In this document: in pieces, positions 1-7,996 of the stretch
Layout: every line of letters begins with the position of its first letter
How positions within the stretch are numbered: the first letter of the stretch is position 1
Assembly (NCBI GenBank): GCA_964568855.1
Contig: CAZMSD010000011.1
Span: forward strand, 26,902-90,901
Length of the DNA: 64,000 nucleotides
Source: CAZMSD01 sp964568855
GTDB taxonomy: Bacteria > CAIWAD01
Direction of reading: 5' to 3'
The notes under the pieces: model-generated
Seen by the model: the letters and a program-made list of their open reading frames with translations, nothing else
Told to the model about the DNA's origin: nothing
Databases searched by the model: none
Position numbers and translations under genes: made by a program

Positions 1-530
1 TCAGGTTCATCAACAACATTGTGATTGACTGTGATTCGATTGCGGCGAAAAACTGCACCGGAGATTCGGAGATCTCCTTCTGTGACTTCTTCAACAATGG
101 TCTTGATTTCGCGAACTGCAATGTGGATTCACAGACAGTGATCCTGTTGGATCCGCTGTTAGCTTCCGAGGGCGATTTCCACCTCCAGGCGACAAGCCCG
201 TGCATCGAAGCGGGAACCAGCCAAGGAAGTCCGGAAAATGACATCGAAGGTAATCCCAGGGGCGACCCCCCTGATATCGGGGCTTACGAGTACGTTGAAG
301 CAGGCGCCTTGCCCCCTCCCCAGGTAAGTATCGGCATGGCGGCCGAGGGAGTTCTCTTGAGCTGGTTGGAAGTCCAGGGGGCTGAATCCTACATAGTCTA
401 TCGTTCCACCAGTCCCTACCAATTCGATTGGGGAACTCCTTTCGCGATCATCGCGGAAAGCGAATATCTTGACACTGATTCGTGGAGCGGAGAGCGGTAT
501 TTCTATGTGGTGACAGCGGCGGAAGAATAG
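1..530 (+). CDS. C-terminal part of a secreted parallel beta-helix protein
   Basis: The reading frame is open from the first bases of the window, so the gene begins upstream and only its end is present. The visible part has short Asn/Cys-rich rungs, then the segment GDFHLQATSPCIEAG followed by DIGAYEY. This is the typical closing block of right-handed parallel beta-helix proteins of the choice-of-anchor-Q type. A C-terminal module of about 75 residues with an LLSW..V.GAESYIVYRST pattern looks like a fibronectin type III domain. Such proteins are normally exported and bind or cleave polysaccharide or sit in the envelope, but no catalytic residues can be judged from this fragment. The frame ends at a TAG stop at 530. 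Confidence 0.75.
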   Translation, partial: RFINNIVIDCDSIAAKNCTGDSEISFCDFFNNGLDFANCNVDSQTVILLDPLLASEGDFHLQATSPCIEAGTSQGSPENDIEGNPRGDPPDIGAYEYVEAGALPPPQVSIGMAAEGVLLSWLEVQGAESYIVYRSTSPYQFDWGTPFAIIAESEYLDTDSWSGERYFYVVTAAEE

Positions 531-635
531 GGAGCTGCCGGCTTTCTTCCCGGAGAGCATTTGAACTCTCGGCGCTTTGAATGTAGAGGAAACGGGCGAG
601 CGGGGAGATTAGTGCGGGGCAGAGTCGGCTATGGT
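531..635. other. Short gap between convergent genes
   Basis: This stretch separates the end of the beta-helix gene from the end of the phosphotransacylase gene on the other strand. I see no convincing hairpin with a T-run and no small gene. Confidence 0.4.
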
Positions 636-1412
636 CTACTCCTCAAAATCGAACAAACCCCAAGCCCTGCCCAAGTCCTTCGCCGAGGGCGTCAGCACCA
701 TGCCCTTGCTCACCTTGATGCGCAGGTTCTGGGCCCTGGCCCTGCGCACGGCATCCTCGGAAACCAGGCGGCCCACGGGCAGGTAGCGCTCCTCGGGAGG
801 TCGGCCGTCACCGGCGGTCAGCACCCGCGCGCGGCCCCCCGGCAGCGCCCGCAGCGCGTCGGCCTCGTCCTCGTCGAGATGCAATTCCAGGTCGTATTCG
901 TCGCTGACGCAGACGTCCACCTCGGCCAGGATGCCGTCCCGCACGGCCTCGCGCAGCTCCAGGCGGCGATCGCTGCGTACAAGGCAGGCCACGCGGTCCT
1001 GGTGCAGCAGGCCCAGGCGGCGCGCGTTTTCAGGGCTCAGGTGCAGGGTGCGCAGGGGGCAGATGACGCCGGCTTCGAGCTCAAGGTGTCCCCGGGGGCC
1101 GATCAGGGTCAGGCCCGGCGATCCCTCAAAATCGCCGATGGCCCGCACCGGAGGATCCAAACCCAGCGCCCGGGCCTTACTGCGCGGGCAGACCAGTCCG
1201 CTGAAGCCCCCCAGCGGTCCCACCACGGGGACATCGTCCAGGCGCTCCAGGGCGGTGGCCGCGCTGAGGCTCTGACGGGCCAGGAAGCCGCCCTGCAGGC
1301 CCAGTGCCTCCTCGAATTCCAGGTGGCGGCCTTCCCCGAACAGCAGCACGAAGTGCGGCCGGGTCAGGTAGACCCGGGGCCCGATCACGCGTATGCGGGG
1401 CTCGATCGCCAT
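636..1412 (-). CDS. PduL-like phosphotransacylase, divergent in its metal ligands
   Basis: The 258-residue product aligns along its length with PduL-type phosphate propanoyltransferases, which exchange acyl-CoA and acyl-phosphate. Recognisable blocks are LGLDPPVRAIGDFEGS, TLHLSPENARRLG (His124) and the signature-like LELHLDEDEADA (His178). The N-terminal block that in PduL reads like SNRHVHLS is here GPRVYLTR, so both of its histidines are missing. The later RHIHMSP block keeps only its second histidine. Since PduL holds its metal ions with these histidines, activity is uncertain. The gene lies 8 bases downstream of an aldehyde dehydrogenase on the same strand, the usual partner that supplies acyl-CoA. 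Family assignment is good; catalytic competence is open. Confidence 0.8.
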   Translation of the reverse strand: MAIEPRIRVIGPRVYLTRPHFVLLFGEGRHLEFEEALGLQGGFLARQSLSAATALERLDDVPVVGPLGGFSGLVCPRSKARALGLDPPVRAIGDFEGSPGLTLIGPRGHLELEAGVICPLRTLHLSPENARRLGLLHQDRVACLVRSDRRLELREAVRDGILAEVDVCVSDEYDLELHLDEDEADALRALPGGRARVLTAGDGRPPEERYLPVGRLVSEDAVRRARAQNLRIKVSKGMVLTPSAKDLGRAWGLFDFEE

Positions 1413-1420
1413 TGCAGAGC

Positions 1421-2950
1421 TCAGGTCCTGAACTCTTTGACGATGCGCTCGATGTCGTCTTCGCTGAGACCGCTCTTGCCGTAGCTGCGTGCGCGTCCTT
1501 CCTGTGGCGCTTCATCCCCCGCGCCCGCCGGTTGATCCTCCGCCCGGTAGCGGTACTGCTCGTCGTATCGCCAGCGCTCCTTGGCGGAATCGTCGCCGGC
1601 GTGCAGCGGGTTCACTTCGTAGGCCACCCTGCGGATGTTGACCAGGTGCATCGGTCCCACGTTGTCGGTGGTGATACTGCCGCCCCAGGTACCGGGTCCC
1701 AAGGTCAGCGAGGGCGCCAGGCCGGTGGTGTAGCCGATGGCGCCGTGGGTGGCGGAGCTGTTGACGATGATGCGGAAGGCCGGCTTGTCTAGGCCGAACT
1801 CGAGCACCATCTCCGGATCCTGGGAATGGATGGCGAAGGTGTGGCCGATGCCGCCGTAGTTGAGAATCTCGATCGACAGCAGGCAGCCCTGCTTCCAGCC
1901 GTCCACCACGTAGAAGCCGAGCACGGGGCTGAGCTTTTCGCAGGAAAGGGGATCATCACGGCCCACCTTGTCCAGCATGACCATGATGACCCTTACGCCG
2001 GGCTTGACCTTGAATCCCGCCAGGTCGGCGATGTGCTGGGGCGAGCGCCCTACGATCTCCGGGTTGATCTGGCCCCGCTTGTCCACCATCACCGCCTGCA
2101 ACTGGGCTTTCTCTTCCGCGGAAGCGAAATAGCATCCGTTGCGGCGCAGTTCCTCCATCAGTTTGCCGGCGATGGGACGGTCCGCCACCACGCTCTGCTC
2201 GGAAGCGCAGACCGTGCCCCAGTCGAAGCTCTTGCCGGCCGTTATGTCGCTGGCCGCCTTGGGCACGTCCGCCGAACGGTCCACGTAGGCGGGCACGTTG
2301 CCGGGGCCCACGCCGTAGGCGGGCTTGCCGGCGGAGTAGGCCGCCCGCACCATGGCGCTGCCGCCGGTGGCGAGGATCACCGAGGTTTCCTTGTGCCGCA
2401 TCAGCTCCTGCGTACCCTCGAGACTGGGCAGGCTCATGCACTGCACCAGATGCCGCGGGGCGCCCACCGAGCATGCCGCGTCGTGCAGCAGCCGCGTGGT
2501 TTCGATGATGCAGGTCTTCGCGCTGGGATGGGGACTCATGATCACCGCGTTACGCGACTTGAGCGAGATGATGGCCTTGAAAATGGCCGTCGATGTGGGA
2601 TTGGTGCAGGGAATCAGCGCCGCCACGATGCCCATGGGCACGGCGATTTCCAGCACGCGGCGCTCCTCGTCGTGGTGAATCACGCCGCAGGTCTTCTGCC
2701 CCTTGATGTGGTCCACCAGGTTCTTCGAGGCGAAGACGTTCTTCGTCGTCTTGTCCTCGACGCGGCCGAAGCCGGTCTCCTCGTGAGCCATGCGGGCCAG
2801 CCGCTTGGCGTTGTTCAGGGCCGCCGAAGCCATGGCCTGGACGACGCGGTCCGTCTGGTCCTGTGTGAATTCCTTGAACTGGTCCGCGGCGCCGCGAGCC
2901 CGGTCGAGCATGTCGCGGACTTCCTGGATCGAAGCCAGATCCCTGTCCAT
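1421..2950 (-). CDS. CoA-acylating aldehyde dehydrogenase with probable microcompartment-targeting tail
   Basis: The protein (509 residues) resembles the EutE/PduP and AdhE N-terminal class, which oxidises an aldehyde to acyl-CoA with NAD. The catalytic Cys is Cys248 in DWGTVCASEQS, and the cofactor loop AYGVGPGNVPAYVDRSAD is well conserved. After the catalytic domain comes a linker of about 30 residues rich in Gly, Ala, Glu and Gln. It is followed by a short amphipathic helix, SGLSEDDIERIVKEFRT. A linker plus terminal amphipathic helix is how cargo enzymes are tagged for bacterial microcompartments. No shell protein is encoded in this window, so the compartment would have to be elsewhere. 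The gene is probably co-transcribed with the downstream PduL-like gene. Confidence 0.88.
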   Translation of the reverse strand: MDRDLASIQEVRDMLDRARGAADQFKEFTQDQTDRVVQAMASAALNNAKRLARMAHEETGFGRVEDKTTKNVFASKNLVDHIKGQKTCGVIHHDEERRVLEIAVPMGIVAALIPCTNPTSTAIFKAIISLKSRNAVIMSPHPSAKTCIIETTRLLHDAACSVGAPRHLVQCMSLPSLEGTQELMRHKETSVILATGGSAMVRAAYSAGKPAYGVGPGNVPAYVDRSADVPKAASDITAGKSFDWGTVCASEQSVVADRPIAGKLMEELRRNGCYFASAEEKAQLQAVMVDKRGQINPEIVGRSPQHIADLAGFKVKPGVRVIMVMLDKVGRDDPLSCEKLSPVLGFYVVDGWKQGCLLSIEILNYGGIGHTFAIHSQDPEMVLEFGLDKPAFRIIVNSSATHGAIGYTTGLAPSLTLGPGTWGGSITTDNVGPMHLVNIRRVAYEVNPLHAGDDSAKERWRYDEQYRYRAEDQPAGAGDEAPQEGRARSYGKSGLSEDDIERIVKEFRT

Positions 2951-3111
2951 GGAGGCCTCACGCGTTGGTGCAGGATGGTATCTTTTGAAAGTAAGAGTTG
3001 CGGGAGTGAGTCGCGAGGAAGCTCAAGCGGCGTGAGACACGGCCGGCCGCTGGCCCGGTCCCGCTCGATGGATTGGGATTGGCGGAAGGCCGCACTACCA
3101 GGGAACCAGCC
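2951..3111. promoter_or_regulatory. Divergent intergenic region
   Basis: This gap lies between the minus-strand aldehyde dehydrogenase and the plus-strand SDR gene and must hold both promoters. I could not identify a convincing -35/-10 pair or operator by eye. Confidence 0.3.
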
Positions 3112-3858
3112 ATGGAGCCAGAACGACCCATCGCCCTGATCACGGGCGGCGCCCGGCGGGTGGGCGCGGCCGTCATGGAGCACCTCGCCGCCAAGGGCTG
3201 GGACCTGGTGCTGCACTACAATCGCTCGATCCGGGAGGCGGAAGAGCTGGCCTTCGAGTTCGAGGAAACCAACGATTGTCACGTGTACCTGGAACGCGCG
3301 GACCTCGTCGACCCGCTTCAGCGGCGGGAGCTCTGCGCCCGGATCAGTGACCAGCTCGAAAGCGCCGGCCGGCCGCTGGACCTGCTGGTGAACAATGCCT
3401 CCATCTTTCCTCGCTGCCGCCTGGAGGAAATGGACGATCCACTGGTGGACCAGCTCTTCGCCGTGCATCTGAAGGCGCCGCTCTTCATCGCCCGCGACCT
3501 CGCACCCTGCCTGCGCGCGGCCCCGGATGGAGTGGTGATCAACATGCTCGACGCGGGCGCCGGCCGGTACTGGCCCGCATACCTGCCCTACTGCCTCTCC
3601 AAGCAGGCCCTTCGCGAGGCCACCCTGGGGCTGGCCAAGGTGCTGGCCCCCGGAATCCGTGTCTGCGGCATCGCTCCCGGCTTCGTGCTGCCCCCGGAGG
3701 AGGCTCCGGAAGTGTACATGCGAGCGCAAGGCCGTAAACTGCTCAAGCGCGACGGTAGCCCGGAGGACGTGCTGCGCGCCCTGGACTACATCGTGGAAGC
3801 CAGGTTCGTCACCGGCGTGATCCTCGAAGCGGATGGTGGAAAAGGGCTGGCACGGTAA
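3112..3858 (+). CDS. Short-chain dehydrogenase, pteridine-reductase-like
   Basis: This is a classical SDR of 248 residues from the ATG at 3112. The frame is open to a TTG at 3073, but the ATG gives the normal SDR N-terminus. The dinucleotide-binding motif is TGGARRVG; the double Arg after TGGA is characteristic of FolM/PTR1 pteridine reductases, which prefer NADPH. The NNAS motif and the catalytic YCLSK (Tyr160, Lys164) are intact, and the C-terminus ends in a TGVILEADGG block. The likely reaction is reduction of dihydrobiopterin, dihydromonapterin or dihydrofolate, but other carbonyl substrates are possible. It is transcribed alone, divergently from the aldehyde dehydrogenase. Confidence 0.82.
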   Translation: MEPERPIALITGGARRVGAAVMEHLAAKGWDLVLHYNRSIREAEELAFEFEETNDCHVYLERADLVDPLQRRELCARISDQLESAGRPLDLLVNNASIFPRCRLEEMDDPLVDQLFAVHLKAPLFIARDLAPCLRAAPDGVVINMLDAGAGRYWPAYLPYCLSKQALREATLGLAKVLAPGIRVCGIAPGFVLPPEEAPEVYMRAQGRKLLKRDGSPEDVLRALDYIVEARFVTGVILEADGGKGLAR

Positions 3859-3931
3859 AATGCAGATCCGCCTGCCGCGCAGGGCGGGATTCCATCGCCG
3901 TCGAAAAAGAGCCGGCGATATTACTTGCTGC

Positions 3932-3960
3932 TTGCAATTATTGCCGGCGTGTGATATAAT
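3932..3960 (+). promoter_or_regulatory. Sigma-70-like promoter for the FmdB gene
   Basis: TTGCAA (3932-3937) and TATAAT (3955-3960) are separated by 17 bases and lie about 95 bases upstream of the FmdB-type gene. The -35 region is flanked by two GCCGGC half-sites (starting about 3911 and 3943), which could be an operator. This last point is weak. Confidence 0.55.
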
Positions 3961-4053
3961 TGATCCGCCGCTGCGGAGGCCGATCTAGGCGGGTGGTCTT
4001 ACAATGAGCCCCACGCAGCGCTTCCGGGTGATCATGAAGCGAGAGGTCTGAGC

Positions 4054-4260
4054 ATGCCGATCTATGCATACAAATGCCCCCAGTGCGGGAAGGAATTCGA
4101 GAAGCTCCTGCCCCTGAGCCGGCGGGATGAGCCGGTTCACTGCGAATTCTGCATGGAGAAGGAAGTCCGGCGCAGTGCGGCCAGCTTCGCCTCGGCCATC
4201 GGATCCTCGGGCGCTGTGTCGCAGGGCTCCTGCAATGGCGGAGGAGGCGGATTCACCTGA
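4054..4260 (+). CDS. FmdB-family zinc ribbon protein
   Basis: This small protein of 68 residues begins MPIYAYKCPQCGKEFE and has a second Cys pair spaced as CEFCMEK, giving a one-zinc ribbon of the FmdB/CxxC type. The C-terminal third is Gly/Ser-rich and ends in GGGGGF, as in many members. Family members are called putative regulatory proteins after formamidase/amidase regulators, but their molecular role is not established. The gene stands alone behind its own promoter. Length and the four cysteines make the family call firm. Confidence 0.88.
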   Translation: MPIYAYKCPQCGKEFEKLLPLSRRDEPVHCEFCMEKEVRRSAASFASAIGSSGAVSQGSCNGGGGGFT

Positions 4261-4302
4261 GCCTGACCCGGCCGCGGTCGGCAGCCGTTTACTCGTTTCC
4301 AA

Positions 4303-4474
4303 CCACGAAGAACACGAAGGTCACGAAGAATAGAATTCGATGGACAGTTGAATAGCCTGGTGATTACATCACCGTAGTGGTCGATTGCAGATCAGCTTCA
4401 ATGCCCCGCGATTAGTGGGTGACGTCGAGAGTCTTATTCTCTGAAGTCCTTCGTGCTCTTCGTGTCCTTCGTGG
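4303..4474. repeat. Inverted-repeat element of CACGAAGRN units
   Basis: The left arm (4303-4330) is three 9-base units beginning CCACGAAGA. The right arm (4447-4474) is its near-perfect reverse complement (about 24 of 28 positions), with 116 bases between them. Read as coding sequence the arm gives Asn-His-Glu-Glu-His-Glu, a pattern common in intergenic repeats of Planctomycetes, Verrucomicrobia and related genomes. It lies between two convergent genes. It may be a non-autonomous mobile palindrome or a structured RNA end. No transposase is attached. Confidence 0.75.
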
Positions 4475-4502
4475 TGCGGTGCCGGTACGGGCGCCGGGGA
4501 AT

Positions 4503-7100
4503 CTACATGCCGGTCTTCTCGGCAGGTCCCTCAGTCGTCTTCAGGTACGTATCACACCAGCGCACCACCTCCCAGAGCACGTGTCCGGCCGACTCGCGCG
4601 AGCGGTAGCCGTGGCCTTCCCAGGGCAACTTGACCAACCTTACATTCGCGCCCAGTCCTTTCAGGGCGTCGTAGAATCGCTCACTCTGCATGGGATAGGT
4701 GCCCGCATTGCTGTCCTCCATGCCGTGGATCATCAGCAGGGGCTCGTCGATTCTGTCCGCCTGCATGAAGGGCGACATTGCCAGGTACGTATCGCCCGCT
4801 TCCCAGAAATTGCGCTCCTCCCCCTGGAAACCGAAGGGCGTGAGGGTGCGGTTGTAGGCTCCCGACCGACAGATTCCCGTGCGGAAGAGGTCCGTGTGCG
4901 CCAGCAGGTTCGCCGCGGTGAAGGCCCCGTAGGAATGTCCGCCGATGGCCAGCCGCCCCGGGTCGACGACTCCTCGTGACACGAAGTACTCCACTGCCGC
5001 CTCCGCCCCGGCCACGAGTTGTTCGATGTAAGTATCGTTGGGTTCCTCCTCCCCCTCGCCGACGATGGGCAGAGCGGGATTCGAGATCACGGCGTAGCCC
5101 TGGGTCAACAGGAACAGGGTCGAGATTCCCCGGGGACGGGAAAATCGGTTTTCGGCCGCGCGGACCTGTCCCGCGGAGCTGCGCGAGCGGAACTCCTGCG
5201 GGTAGACCCAGAACAGTGCCGGCAGCGGCTCGCCTTGCGCAGCGTCATGCCCGGGCGGAAGGTAGAGCGTGGCCGAGAGCTCCAGCCCGTCCGCGCGCAG
5301 GTAGCTCACAACCTCCTTGTGCATGCCCGCCAGCTCCGGCGCTGGGTCGCGGTAGTCGTTGAGCCTGCGTAATTCGTAGTCTCCGGTGTTACGCGGGCCG
5401 GACTCCTCGAAAACTTCCTCGCTTCTCTTGCCCGCCTCTCCCGGCGCATCGGATTCTCGCGAATCGGAAGTCGGCACGCTCTTCCGCTCCAACAGAAAGT
5501 AGTTCCGCGGCTCCCGCTGCGATTCCCTGGCCAGGATCAGGCGGGAAGCGTCCGCGGCGAGGACATGCGCCACCCGCTCGTAATACGGATCGCTGCTCCG
5601 CCAGAGACGCTTGCTTTCCCAGGTGCGCAACTCGTAGCGATCGAGGAAGGGATAGACGCCCTCGGGCGTTGCCCCTCGTCCGGTCAAGTAGATTTCCCCG
5701 CCGTCGGGCGTGAAGAGCAGCACGCTGCGTCCCCAGGGCCCGACGGTCTGGACCGGATGGCCGGGGTCGCCGTAGCTGTCATCCATGTCCAGTTCCATCA
5801 ACCGGCGCGGGCTGCGTGTTACATCGCCGGGGGACACGCGCCAGACCCGCAGTTCGCGACTCTTGCGCCAGGATTCGTAGAGCAGGGCCGTGTCGTCCCT
5901 GCCCCAGGCGATCCCTGCGTAGCGGAGTTCCAGACGGATCAGCTGTTGCACTTCGCCGGTGAAGGGCTCTTCCAGCATGTAGTACGCGTCGCGGAACTCG
6001 GATTCGCGATCCGGGTCGCCGCCGTCCAGGGCCTCCACCCAGCATAGCGTCGCCGGGGCGTCGTTCCGCCAGCGGACGCTGCGCGGGCCTTCGCGCACGG
6101 AGCCGAATCCCATAGGTACTTCCTCGGCCAGCGGCAGGTCCGCCAGCAGAAAGACCGGATCTCCGCCGGCGTCCAGCACTTCGATCCGCTTGGGGAAGCG
6201 CCAGGCCGGCACTGCGCGGGAGTAGGGCCGGTGGATCGTCTCCACCAGGATCCAGCGGCCGTCCGGGGAAGGCGAAACATTGTCGATGACGGAAGGACGG
6301 GCGAGCGGCTCCTGCTTGCCGTCCAGCATGATCCTCACGAGCTCCGACGTACAGTAGTACTCGAAGAGCCGCTCGTCGCGCTCCGTGCGAATCAGGTTCT
6401 GCCAGGTGTAGCCGGCCGCCTTGCGACCCAGGCTTTCCTCGATCAACGGGCCGGACAAGGGATCCTCTTCCGGAACGGGGCCGCGATCCTCGGGCACAAG
6501 CCGGCAGATCAGCCCGCGACCTCCGGGCAGCCAGTCGAAGGGCCGTCCGTACGCGGCGTTCAGGCGTGGTCCGACCAGGCGGCGGGTTTCCACGGCTTCC
6601 GTGTCACAGACCCAGAGCTCGATGCCCTCCCCGGTCGTGTTGCTGAAGACGAAATGCCGTCCATCCGGAGACCAGTGCGGCGATCCGGGGCGAGCGCCCC
6701 GTGGAAGCCGGACGGCCCATCGTTCATCGCTTCCCAGGTCCAACAGTTCGAAGCCGGAATAGGACCACTCGTAGGCGGGCCCGTTGCTGCGTGGGTCGAT
6801 GCGCAGGCCGGCCGTTTCCACGGCGTCCACGGCCAGTTCCTCCAGCGCGGGCAAGGATCGCTGTTCCACGAGTACGGCCAGGCGATTTCCCGGCGCGATG
6901 GAGATCCAGGGAGCCGAGGGCGCGCCCTGGATCCTGGCGATGGGATCGGGCGGTCGCATGTAATCCTCTCCGAGCGCTGAAAGGGCAAGGATCAGCAGGG
7001 CGCAGGTCAGACCGGGCAACCCCGTGGGAACTCCCCCGGGCAGGCTGCTCGGGCGGTCGAGGTTCTTCGAAGTGGGGCCGATAATATCCCTGGTCGTCAT
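4503..7100 (-). CDS. S9-family serine peptidase, glutamyl-endopeptidase-like, secreted
   Basis: The protein has 865 residues. An N-terminal hydrophobic stretch (GLTCALLILALSALG, about residues 29-43) looks like a signal peptide or anchor. The middle is a beta-propeller-like region, and the last 250 residues form an alpha/beta-hydrolase domain. The catalytic triad is Ser723 in GGHSYGAF, Asp796 in HGMEDSNAG and His830 in EGHGYR. The surroundings, with RSGAYNRTLTPFGFQ and YLAMSPFM, match the S9D group that includes chloroplast glutamyl endopeptidase. That group cleaves after Glu in short peptides. It is probably a periplasmic or outer-membrane oligopeptidase. It stands alone, with a long leader region upstream. 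Confidence 0.88.
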   Translation of the reverse strand: MTTRDIIGPTSKNLDRPSSLPGGVPTGLPGLTCALLILALSALGEDYMRPPDPIARIQGAPSAPWISIAPGNRLAVLVEQRSLPALEELAVDAVETAGLRIDPRSNGPAYEWSYSGFELLDLGSDERWAVRLPRGARPGSPHWSPDGRHFVFSNTTGEGIELWVCDTEAVETRRLVGPRLNAAYGRPFDWLPGGRGLICRLVPEDRGPVPEEDPLSGPLIEESLGRKAAGYTWQNLIRTERDERLFEYYCTSELVRIMLDGKQEPLARPSVIDNVSPSPDGRWILVETIHRPYSRAVPAWRFPKRIEVLDAGGDPVFLLADLPLAEEVPMGFGSVREGPRSVRWRNDAPATLCWVEALDGGDPDRESEFRDAYYMLEEPFTGEVQQLIRLELRYAGIAWGRDDTALLYESWRKSRELRVWRVSPGDVTRSPRRLMELDMDDSYGDPGHPVQTVGPWGRSVLLFTPDGGEIYLTGRGATPEGVYPFLDRYELRTWESKRLWRSSDPYYERVAHVLAADASRLILARESQREPRNYFLLERKSVPTSDSRESDAPGEAGKRSEEVFEESGPRNTGDYELRRLNDYRDPAPELAGMHKEVVSYLRADGLELSATLYLPPGHDAAQGEPLPALFWVYPQEFRSRSSAGQVRAAENRFSRPRGISTLFLLTQGYAVISNPALPIVGEGEEEPNDTYIEQLVAGAEAAVEYFVSRGVVDPGRLAIGGHSYGAFTAANLLAHTDLFRTGICRSGAYNRTLTPFGFQGEERNFWEAGDTYLAMSPFMQADRIDEPLLMIHGMEDSNAGTYPMQSERFYDALKGLGANVRLVKLPWEGHGYRSRESAGHVLWEVVRWCDTYLKTTEGPAEKTGM

Positions 7101-7379
7101 TGCGCGTGCTCCAGTGTTTTCAACCGGCGGCGGCCGGCCGACCAGCGTGTGTCACACGAATTGATCCGGTTGCTGAGGTCCGGGGATGATACTCACGGCA
7201 ATATACCTGTGCCGCAGGACAACGCCGGTTTTCGAACTCCGACGGAAATCGCCGCGGCGAGTTGAAACCTGCTATCGCGGGAAATGCGGCTGTGGCCTTG
7301 GGGAATATCGACCGGCAACGCGCGGCGCGGGACCGTCGAAGACGACCGGCTTGGCCGAGACGGCCGGTGGACCGTCCCG
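7101..7379. other. Intergenic region with GC-rich inverted repeat
   Basis: This 279-base gap carries an imperfect hairpin (about 7329-7379; arms around CGGGACCGTC and GGACCGTCCCG) directly after the stop of the upstream minus-strand lipoprotein gene. It could end that transcript, although no T-run follows. The promoter of the S9 peptidase should also lie here. I could not place it. Confidence 0.35.
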
Positions 7380-7841
7380 CTAATCCTCCCAGTGGCCTAC
7401 CGTGCCGTGTGCTTCGACGGAGACGTAGTTCCCGTTGCAAAGACAACTCGAGGCGATCAGCACCTCTTCGCCATCCTCCAGAACCAGGAGCCAGAACGTG
7501 TCCTCGAGGTTCGGCGCGCTGGCGAAGATGTGCAGTTCCTCGCCTTCGTGGGCATCGAAGCCGTAGGTCCAGGGCAACTGGACGTCTTCCTCCCGGTGCA
7601 GGAAATCCGGGCTCTCGTAGACGATGTCCACGTATCCCGCCGTGCCGCCCACCTGCAGCTCCACGTGATAGAGCCGCTCTTCCGGCTTCAGGCAGGAGAT
7701 CCAGACCAGCGGGAGCAGCAGGAGGGCGCCTGCGGTGGCGAGAGACCTGGCGACGCACTCCACGGAACGCCGCGCAAACAGCCGTCCGCGCGGCTTACGA
7801 TGATTGCGGCGCCAGGGAGCCGGACGAAATCCGTGGTTCAT
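7380..7841 (-). CDS. Predicted lipoprotein of unknown function
   Basis: From the ATG at 7841 the product is 153 residues. It has a basic N-region, a hydrophobic core (SLATAGALLLLPLV) and a lipobox WISC, so it should be lipid-anchored. A GTG in front of the hydrophobic core (in RSVECVARSL) is an alternative start and would give a more typical signal length. The mature part is short, acidic and beta-rich, with a CLC dicysteine near the end. I do not recognise a family. It is the last gene of the minus-strand envelope cluster. Confidence 0.6.
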   Translation of the reverse strand: MNHGFRPAPWRRNHRKPRGRLFARRSVECVARSLATAGALLLLPLVWISCLKPEERLYHVELQVGGTAGYVDIVYESPDFLHREEDVQLPWTYGFDAHEGEELHIFASAPNLEDTFWLLVLEDGEEVLIASSCLCNGNYVSVEAHGTVGHWED

Positions 7842-7948
7842 CTTCCATCCGAATGGTACCGGGGGGAGGGTGGTCTTCGGTCCTGGGGGGTGCACTGCTG
7901 CTTCAACGGAACTCGCAGTAGCAAGGTTCCCGGCTCCCGCATGAAGAA

Positions 7949-7966
7949 GGCCCCGCAAACGGGGCC
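7949..7966 (-). terminator. GC-rich hairpin after the barrel gene
   Basis: The arms GGCCCCG and CGGGGCC (7 bp, 4-base loop) lie 30 bases downstream of the barrel-protein stop. On the minus strand they are followed by TTCTTC, a weak T-tract. A terminator or RNA end stabiliser is plausible. Confidence 0.5.
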
Positions 7967-7996
7967 AAAATCTTGTTCATCGAATAATCGAGGGCG

